Shown: positions 24,853 through 35,000 of the stretch, piece by piece
Position numbering within the stretch: the stretch's first letter is position 1
How the letters are laid out: every line of letters begins with the position of its first letter
DNA from: Panonychus citri
Lineage: Eukaryota; Arthropoda; Arachnida; Trombidiformes; Tetranychidae
Length of the DNA stretch: 64,000 nucleotides
Direction: 5' to 3'
Assembly (NCBI RefSeq): GCF_014898815.1
Contig: NW_026515505.1
Coordinates: 310,001-374,000, forward strand
Position numbers and translations under genes: made by a program
Notes under the pieces: model-generated
Databases searched by the model: none
What the model was told of the DNA's origin: nothing
Seen by the model: the letters and a program-made list of their open reading frames with translations, nothing else

Positions 24853-27800
24853 TTCATCTTTAAAAGTGTAACATAATTTATCATCATCTTCATCAACTTT
24901 GTATTCTATTAATTCCTTGTCAATCTCATCTGTAAGATAAACTTCATCATCTTCATCATAAAAGAATAATTTTAATTGTGAATATGTAAATTGTACATAA
25001 TTTTGGATACCAATGGTCAGATAAGATGATTAACATCACCTTATCTTCCATGGTTAAACTAATTAACAATTAAACTTTGATAATCTTACTTTATGATAAC
25101 TTTTCTTATTTTTCTCATTAAAAGGAAACGGAAATGATGCTATCATCAGTTAATTTAATTCTTTCAAGATAATTAATTTTTCTAATTGAATTTCTAATCT
25201 CTTCCTGTTCCTTTTATCTAAATTGTGTTTTACTTTTTTTCAAGAACAAAATTAAAATCTAAAGGAGCGAATGGTCAAGAATTTTGTTTTCAATTCTTTT
25301 CCATTGTTGATTAATAATCTTTGATTCTGTTTATCGAATATTTGTCTTTCTATTTCTATGGCTATTGTTTTATCTTCTATTGGCTATTCTAATCATCTTC
25401 TAATTATGTTGTTAATCTTTAATTGTTTTCTCTCTGGTGGGTTAGTCACTTCTTCTCGGTGCTTCCATATAAATGTTGAGGCTTATTTCCGCTTCCTAAT
25501 TTCCATCACATCTTCAACTTCCGTTTACCGTACTTTTAGTTTGATTACATGTGCTCTATTAATGATCCAAAGATATCGAAAGTCCAAGTGGTGGAGATGA
25601 ACCTACAACTCAGAGCCGCTTTTCGACCTCATTCAGGTTGGTGGTGACTTTTATGACGAAAATGCTCGAATTCGACGATAACATTGAGACATGATTCGAA
25701 AAGATTTACCTGGTAGAACTGTTCTGACTTGACAGAGTAACGAGGCTTATCAAATTAATGACGTTCTATTTGATAGAATTTTCTTGTTCCTCTTATATCA
25801 AAGGGAAACGGAAATGATGCTATTTGAAGATAAAATGACTGACATTCTTTTCTGTCAACTTGATCTCTCTTTTTTTATCATCTTGTTGTGTCATGATGAT
25901 GATCAAGATGAGAAGGAGAAAAATTCACTGGATGATTAGTTTTTGGTGATAAAAGGGAGAGGGATGAAGATACAAAGTAACTATTAAACTCTTCATGATG
26001 TGGATGAAAATATCAATACATTGAACTGAAAAAAAGATGAGCATGTAAGTTGAAAGATGATAACTTACTTTTGTTATTCTATTTGGTGTATGTGTGTTAG
26101 TAGATTTGATTTGATTTTATGTTTGATTATTTTTTCTTCTTCTATTGGATTAACATTGGCAAAAGGCTTGATGATGATGCGAAAATAGAGTTAGCATCCT
26201 CATCCTTTTCATCTTGATCATCTTTTATCCTACTCTTCATTTCCATGATATTTATGGTTAACCAGTTTTCTAAACAATTTATCTTCCTCTCTCTCTCATG
26301 TAGAGAAAGTAAATAAAAAATTTCATCTTTTATTAAAATTATCATTCTGATTGTAAACTATTCATTTTCATGATGATGAAAAGAAAGATTTTCTCAGAAT
26401 ATTATCCATCATGATATTGATTACATTCAATATCCAAATTAACCGTTAATTTAATCATAGATTCATTTACTTTAATCTCATTCGTCTACTAATAAACTAA
26501 TTACTTTGTGTGGATGAAGATGATTCTAATGGGATGATGAAGAAGAAGAAGAAGAAGAAAAAAAAATCAGGATGAAAAAGGAAAAGGTAATTAACAAGTG
26601 AAAAGTTAATTACCAAGATTAATCAAACAGAGAGACTGCTTGTGTTTAATTGTGAAACATTGTAATTGTGTTTTACTTTTAGGGTCCGTTAATTGTTTCA
26701 AATTGTTGGAAACCTTTAACTTCAATCAAAGCTAATCAACCTTTGCCCATCAAGTTGATTACAATTGATTAAAACTAATTAGAAATGAGAATAAAGGTTA
26801 ACAAAGATTAAGATACAACCAATAAATCAAAGTTTTCTCACTGATGATGATTAACTTGAAGCGATTAAATTAATTGTTATTTATTATTATCAACATAATG
26901 ATAAAATAATTTTCTCAGAAGTTGAAAATGTTGGCAACAATTAACTCCAATTAATTGTAAATTAAATAACTTGTTTAAAGTAACAAAGTGTAATATAAAC
27001 ACTTATCACAATTAACCATTAGTTTATAAGATTCTCATGCTAATTAAGTAATTTAATTGCAATTTAGAACAATCAATGAATCAAATTATGGAAATATTCA
27101 TCATATTGGTCCAATATTATCATGAGATTTTCATTTTCCTCCATTAGAATCACAGTTATAATTGTAATCAGAAAATGAAGTGACATTTTTTTTCCTCTTC
27201 TCAGCCCATCTCATCATCCTCATCCTCATCCCCGTCATCATCTTAAGAAATACATTGTAACCTGTCTTTCTCAATCATCATCTTTCCTCTCTCTCAATGA
27301 AGATGAGTAAAGAAAAAAAAGAGAATCATCTTATTCTCAGAGTTTTTTTCCTCATCTTTTTCAATGGTAAAAGATATTGGAAGTGAAATTGATTTTCTCA
27401 TCTTCAAGTAACTTCCATTGAAAATTTATATTCAACATAATTGATTTTCACCCACTGAACTTTTCCACTTACAATTCTGAGTTCAGTATACATTATATAT
27501 AAACACCATGAACAAAATGTTCATCTTCTCATCTTCCTCATCATCTCAATCCATTTATTGTTGATGTATTTTTATGAGGTAACTTTTACTTTCTCTTTTT
27601 TCTTCCTGTTAACTTTTTAACCTTTTTTTTCTGTACCTTGTTTATTATCTCATCTACTTTATGCTCATTATTGTTATCTATCAATTACCTTTATCGTAAT
27701 GATGATCATTATTATCCTCAAGTTGATGATGATGATTAAGATGAACATCGAGTTGAATCAAGAGAAAATGTTGATAAGTTCACCTTGATCTCTCTAAGTG

Positions 27801-28200
27801 TAATAAAAGGTAAATATTGCAAATGGAAAAACAGAAAAAAACTAAAAATGATCAAGGTAAATTTATCGATTTAAGATGAGATATTAATACTTTCCCTTGT
27901 GATGAGGATGATTAAGATGAGGATGGAGATGAAGAAGATGATATAAGATATCAGTCTACTCCCACAGCATCTTCTTCTGTAAGTGGAGGAAAGATGAATG
28001 AGAAAACAAATACATGGTTATTAATATTATCATTATTGTGAGAGAAAATTATTATATCAATTTGCTTCTCATCCTCTTATCATCTTCATCCATTTACCTT
28101 GAATGTTTGGGTCAAATTTCTTAAAAAGAGAGAGAGAGAGGAGATGAAGAGAATGAGAAAAAATCGATTCCCAAAAGTGACTTTCATTTTCTTTCTCATC
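24853..28200. other. mostly non-coding region between teneurin-like gene and retrotransposon
   Basis: No supportable gene. A 20-bp direct repeat (GGAAACGGAAATGATGCTAT) occurs at 25124-25143 and 25804-25823, and its core recurs at 39613-39630. Positions 25440-25760 are less repetitive than the surroundings and have short coding-like stretches broken by stops, which I cannot identify. A GAA run lies at about 26539-26560. No further teneurin (YD-repeat) exon is visible. Confidence 0.5.
25124..25823. repeat. pair of 20-bp direct repeats
   Basis: The same 20-mer stands at 25124-25143 and 25804-25823, 680 bp apart, and an 18-bp partial match is at 39613-39630. They may be traces of an old dispersed element, since no terminal structure is visible. 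Confidence 0.5.
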
Positions 28201-28843
28201 TGAAGGGTAGAAAACTGAGTTACCCGTTGGAACCATTTAACTTTATAATTGGATTACCTCAAGGCTTAAATTTATTTGTTTTATTAATTTTGTTCACAAT
28301 TAACTTAATTACTCATTTAATTTTCACTTTGTTTAAGATTAACTATTGTTCAATTGAAGTTAAAGATGTTAATCATCATCGTCTGACTGACAAGTTAACT
28401 CTCTTGAGAAAATGGTTAATATTTATTTTAATCTAGACTAATGTCTACTAAGGAGACAATAGAAAATCGTTGTCTTTAGACAAATGGTTAATCGACCAAT
28501 CAGATTAATTGTTCTCTTTAAAAAAAAAATTCAAATTTCGATTATTCGATTTTCGATATAAAGATGATCGAATCAATTTACAATTAATTCCCGTTTAATC
28601 TTCATACTGTTAACTTTAATTAACAAGTTTAATAAACCTTTAAGTTTATAATCAAATCTACCTTGTGAGTTAAATTAATATTAGTATTTTGGAAAGATCC
28701 TAAAAGAATTTGTAACAGACTGAATTGTGAAAGGCAGTCTCTTCTTCTGAATCGATAACTTTAGTTAAAATATGTTGGCTAGTGCCGATAAAGTTTGTTT
28801 ACTAAAGTGTTTACCTTGATCACCCTGAAGTTCACCTTTCACA
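28201..28843 (+). repeat. 5' LTR
   Basis: Begins TGAAGGG and ends TTCACA. It contains a TATA-like TATAAAG at 28557-28563 and a polyadenylation signal AATAAA at 28631-28636. The R region would therefore be short and lie between or just past them. Confidence 0.93.
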
Positions 28844-28860
28844 TGGCGACCCAGGCAGGA
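28844..28860 (+). promoter_or_regulatory. primer-binding site
   Basis: TGGCGACCCAGGCAGGA starts directly after the CA end of the LTR. The first three bases complement the CCA tail of a tRNA. TGGCGACC also begins the site of several arthropod gypsy-type elements primed by an arginine tRNA. The exact tRNA is my inference. Confidence 0.7.
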
Positions 28861-28887
28861 TCTTTCTAAAAGAAATAGTTTATCTCC

Positions 28888-29031
28888 ATGGTGGGAATTC
28901 AATCTCCTCAATCTTCACATCATTCTAGTGAAAATTTAAACTCTTCATTAAGCTCATTAATAACTATTGACTCTCAAGCAACAACTTTACCGTATGAGAT
29001 GGAGGAAATTATTCCAAAAGTGTCTTCTTGA
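28888..29031 (+). CDS. short leader ORF in frame with Gag
   Basis: ATG at 28888 opens a 47-codon frame, ending with TGA at 29029. It is in the same frame as the long Gag-Pol frame but is separated from it by that TGA and a second TGA at 29059. It could be the true Gag N-terminus if the stops are bypassed or a short segment is spliced out. It could also be a small upstream ORF, or an inactivated start. The candidate GT..AG interval 29020-29064 is only 45 bp but a multiple of three. Confidence 0.4.
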   Translation: MVGIQSPQSSHHSSENLNSSLSSLITIDSQATTLPYEMEEIIPKVSS

Positions 29032-29064
29032 ATACGAAGAAATTTCTGTGTATCTACTTGAACA

Positions 29065-32000
29065 GTGAGAGTACCAACCAGAAGTTTGGCTCAAAGAAAA
29101 ATCTACGAGGTGATTAAAACCAATTTCTTAATTGTTGGTGAATCATTAAGTGATAATGACATTATTAATCTTCCTGTGTCTGAATTAAAAAGCCTTGAAC
29201 TACCCTCGTGGGTAAGAGACTTAAGACAATTGGGTTTAATTGAAACAGAACTACAGTCTCTGGTCACCCAATTAGGACGAGATGAAGATTCAATATTCGG
29301 TGCAACTGAATCAGAATTACGTTCTCTAGAACTACCTCTTGGTACAATTCGTAAGTTATTGCATTTCAGTCAATCACGTATACCTCAAGATGAACCGAGT
29401 CTCTCTTCAAGACCAATCTCTCCAAGTCCTAATAACCAACGTCTCAATGAGAATTCAACCTCAACAATGAGTCAACCATTAGTAGAAGGATTCAAGGTCT
29501 TAGCAGAAAGTTTTGCAGCATCTTTAAACAAGGTTAATAAAAGAGATCCAGTGGTAATTGAGTTCCAAAAGGGTGAAAACATGAAAGAATGGGTGAATAA
29601 AACAGTGAATAAACTTTCCTTAGAAGACATTGATGATTCAACCCGATTACGTTGTCTACGAAAAGGATTAGCTCACGAAATTTTCCATTTGGCTAATGCC
29701 ATAGATAAGTCAATTACTGATTATCATTCATACCTAAAAGCATTAAGAGAAAAAATCGATTTACCCTCGATTGGTGCTAATGCGATGTTCAGATTGAGAT
29801 CTTATTCATATAACTTTGAAGTTGATCCAATGACCTTTTTCTCTGAAACGAGAAGATTATTGTCTGAAGCAAAGAAAAAGAGAATCGAAGATTCTGACTT
29901 CCTTTATGATGTTTTATCGTATTTACCTAAATACATTGTCGATGAAATCTTCAAGCTTGGAGCTCACGAAGATGAACATAAAATGTTAAATGTTCTAATG
30001 CGTCATTATTATGACCATCAACAGAAAGATAAATCTAAGGAACGATCGTCATCATCAACATCATCTTCTAAAAACAGTTATAAGACTCATGATGGTAAAG
30101 ATAAATCTACAGATAAATCAAATGACTCAAAATCAACATGGAAAGAAAGAAGCAAATTAAAATGCTCATTTTGCCATAAACTTGGCCATACCGCTGATAA
30201 GTGTCGTAGTAAACGATCTGAAGATCAAGCTAAAGCTCACACACAGCAAAATACTTCCGTTAAGCCTAATCAACCTGTGGTTCAAACAGTAACAACAATT
30301 GAGGAACAACAGAAAAGCGAATTGAATTTTGCTATTTCTTATACCTTAAGGCAACCAACCAACACTCCAGTTTTAACTGATATGGGTGATATGGATATGG
30401 AAACAATGGCTCTCGTCAAGTTCAATTTCGAGTCTCCAGATAAATTTCCTTTAATTTCATATCGAGTTCTATTAGATACTGGAGCAACAACTTCAGTTAT
30501 GGACGCTCGTATCGCTGAACGTTTTGGGTGTCACATTGTTCATGGTCAAACTCCGTTACGTGGAATTGCTGGTAATTTACCAACAATTGGTTATGCTTAT
30601 GCAGCTTTAAAGCACCCGGAAATGAATTCAACCAGAGTTTTGAAAATTTACTTGGTTAAAAACTTTGAACCAGTTTTCCTATTGGATAACACTTTCCTTC
30701 ATTTATATTACATGAAGATGAACTCTGATGGTAATCAATATAAATTAACTGCAAAAGAAACTCCTGATGGAAAAGAGTTTTCTCCAGAATTTTACTTCAG
30801 ATTTTGCAAAGATTTTGAAACTGATCACATTTTAACTCAAGCTAAGCAATTGACTCAAGAAGAAATTGCTAAGTCAATCATTGAACAATTACCAAATTGT
30901 TTCATTCCTGAAGAACAAATTTCAACTTCAAGGACAACAAGAGTATTCAAATGTAAAGGTCCTGATGAAGATTTTCTGGTAAAAGCAGCTAAATTAAAGG
31001 TAATCTCTAAAGAGGATCCTAAAACAACTAAACCATTCGTGGAAAAACTAAGGTCAAGAATCAATCCAGAACTATCTCAAGATAAGATTGATGAAATGGT
31101 TTCCGTTCTGTTAGAATTTGCTGACGTATTTTCACAACACCGTCGAGATATGGGTTTCGTATCTAAAGATATTTGTCCTGTTAGTATTGATATTGGTGAC
31201 AATTTAATCCCTTATCAGAAACCGTACCCATGTACCAAAGAGAAACGAGCCGCATTTGATAAAGTGATCAATGATCTTGTCGAAGCTGACATCATCGAAC
31301 CTTCAACAGCTCAAGGAGGATCACCGGCTATTCTTGTCGATAGACCTGATGGATCGTATCGTTTGGTAACAGATTTTCGTTCATTGAATCGAATTACTTC
31401 GGTACCGGCTTTTCCAATGCCTCGAATCAATGATTGTTTCGAAGTGGTAAGAGGTGGAAAATTTTTCAATCTCATTGATCTCTATCAAGGGTATCATCAA
31501 ATTGAGTTACCTGTAGGTGAGAGAGAGAAAACCGTTTTCGTCGTTCCTGGAGGAAAATATCAATACAAAAGGTTACCCATGGGACTATCTGGAGCCCCGT
31601 TCATTTTTCAGAATCTAATCAATCGAGTATTGGAAGGTTTACAATACGTGAATTGTTTAGGTTATTTTGACGATATTCCCGTTGTAGGAAAAACATGGCA
31701 AGAGTTAATTCAAATGACTCGAATTGTCTTAGAACGTCTTCGAAAGTACAACTTAAAAGTAAAAACCGAAAAATGCAAATTTGGTTACAGCGAAATTCTC
31801 TTACTTGGACACTTAGTCAATGGAGATGGGATTAAACCAGATCCTAATAAGGTAAAAGCATTGAAAGCACTACCTTATCCAAAGAACGTGAAACAATTAC
31901 AGTCGATTTTAGGGTGTTACAATTATTTCTCAAGATACATCTCTAATTATTCACAAATCGCCGCTCCACTTTATCGCCTAATTTCTAAAGAAAGAAAATT

Positions 32001-35000
32001 TAAATTAATGTCTGAAGACCTTAAGGCATTAGATCATTTAAAAAATTCATTAGTCGAAACGACTCTTCTCGTACATTTCGATCCCGAATTAAGAAAGAAA
32101 ATTGCAGTCGATGCATCCGATATTGCAGTCGGAGGGATATTATTACAAGAAGACCCAAAATCTGAGAATTATGATTCAAATCAACCAATAGATAAGGTAA
32201 AAGATTGGTTACCTTTATCTTTCTTTTCTCAAAAGTTACACAAGTACCAAAAATCTTACACTGTTTCCGAAAAGGAATGTTTAGCGATTCTAGTTGGCAT
32301 CGATAAATTTAAACATTACCTTGATGGTCAAGAATTCGCAATAGAAACCGATCATCATGCACTATGTCAATTGACTAAAATCAACTTCAAGAATTCTCGT
32401 CTCCAGAGATGGTCAATTATGTTATCATCTTACAAATTCAAAGTGATTTACAAAGAGGGTGTAATTCATTCAGCTGATTGTTTCTCAAGAAATCCAAGTC
32501 AATGGGATCATCGATCAGTGAATATAAGTCGAGGAGATGAAGAAGAATTTTATGATCGCTATTGCTTAATCAATTATCTCCATTCAGATGATATTGAAAA
32601 TTGTTCTGATGAAGAAGAAAAAGCATTCAATGTAATCAACTTTGGCCTGGATAATACATTTAATCAAATAACTGATCCAGTTATTTATGCTTTTAAAAGC
32701 GAAGTTAACCCTTGGAAGGAAAAGGTGAAACAATTTCAACAGAAAGATGAAGATTGTCAACGAATCATGAAACTATTACAACTTGGTGATCGACTTACAA
32801 GTCAAAAATATCTTCTTAAAGACGAATTAATCTATCGAATAGATAAACATTCTAATAGCAAAAGATTGATTATTGGTCGTGATCTTTTAAAAGAGATATT
32901 TTCTCAAGAACATTCAACACCAATTGGTGGACATTTTGGAAGTGAGAAAACATATTTACAAATCGCAAAGAGATTTTACATGAAATACCTTTTTGATGAA
33001 ATCGTTCGATTATGTAAAAATTGTTCAACTTGCCATATAAACAAACCAAGTCCTCACATTTACGTTGATCCGAGTCCAAAACCAATACCAGAAGAAATAT
33101 TATCCCGACTTGAATTGGATGTTCAAGGTCCGTTCACAATCAACAAGGTATCAAAAGTCATCTTTGTCATGGTCGATACCTTATCCCGATATGTTTTTGC
33201 CGAAGTTCATCCGAATCAACAAGCTAAAACTTGTATAAAGTTTTTGAAACATTTCATCAAGATTCACAGTTTACCGAAAGTGATCCAAACCGATCAAGGA
33301 ACCAACTTTCTAAGTGATGAATTTCAAGATTTCCTCAAGGAAAATGGTATAAAACATGAATCATCTAACCCTTATCATGCACAATCACAAGGAATAGTGG
33401 AACGAGCAAATCGAACCATCGCTGAACGATTAAGAACCTTAGTCTATGAACAAGGAACTAGTAACTTAAGTGAGAAATTAGATCAATCAGTCTTAGCGAT
33501 AAATACTTCAGTACATAAGATAACTCGTTTTCAACCTTATTTTCTTGTTTATGGTAAGATTCCATTGAAACCTTTAGATAATCATTTAGATTTAGAACCT
33601 CAACCAAAATTCACCGTTGAACAAGCTCGAAAATTAGCTTATGCTAGACTTAAGTCACAAGAACAATATCAGATCAATAGATATCGAAGCTTACATTTCT
33701 TAAATCCGTATCACATTGGTGATTTTGTCTGGTTAAAAGATGAATCGATTCCTAGTAATATGAGTAAGAAATTAGGTCCTAAATATCATGGCCCATATCT
33801 TTGTGTTGGTCATAGAAAAGGTTCACTTTTACTCTTAAGAGAGGAAGATTTTCATTTGTTCTCAGTTAATGTTCAAAATACAAAACCATTTGTAGGTGAA
33901 ATATCAGAGAAAATGAAGATGATAATGAATAAGTATTTCAATGAAGAACGAGATTGGTTAGATACAGAAATCGAAGGTCTTAGCGATTCAAATCAATTAG
34001 ATCAAAACATTGAATTAGTTAATAACCAAAGTTCACAACTTGATGAAAATTTTCTCACCACTATTGACCTTCCCATTGCTGATGAAAATCATGTTGACCC
34101 TCAAATTGAAAATCAAATTCAATTAGCACAAATTAACACTGAAATTGAAACTTCGGAAAATGTTGATAAACAAACTAAAATTAATCAACAAACAATCAAC
34201 TCAAGTCAAAAGAAACAAAGACAATCGGCTGACCGAGAAATAACAAAAGATAAACAAAACATTATCTTTGATGATATAAGTGATCAACCCTTAACAAGGC
34301 AAAAGCTAAAGCAATTAACCAAGGATCAAATTATTCATCGTGTTAATTGTTGTTATTTCTCACGACAACGAATCTCTAATGATTCAAAGCTCAAATTATT
34401 AACCAACAAATTGATTTACAAAGAAAACAAAACCAAGATTGTTTCTCAATTTTCAGTTTACATTTGTCTTCAAACTGATTCAAATCAAAGTTTCATCTTA
34501 ATCGAGTTTAAACTCCAAGTTTCAATTGATCTAATCAACTTTTTACTTAAAGTGTTGATCATAATCATGACTGAAGAAAGTGATGAAATTCAGGAAATTC
34601 CTGCTACACCAGTTAATTCACCAAAACAATCAACACCAACAAGTGAAAGTGATTCTCAAGAATCAATTGATCTCAATAGTGTTTCTGCTTCGCTTAAGCG
34701 ATCAAGACTTTGTTCAACACCCGATTCATCTAATGAAGGTTCACAATCATCATTGACTTCAGTTACGAAGAAGCTTCGACTTGATGATTCTGATTCATCG
34801 AATCCTGTTTCCCCTGAAAAGGCTAAGGAAAGTGGAAAAGTTCCAAGTGATGAATCGACACCAACCACAGCAAACACTTCCATTGACTCTAATCAACCAA
34901 GTTCAAGTGATTCATCAATTAACATTACTATCAATCAAGATGCTCTTAAGAACAATTCAATTCCATGTGAATATGTGAAACGACATCGTGTCTATCAACC

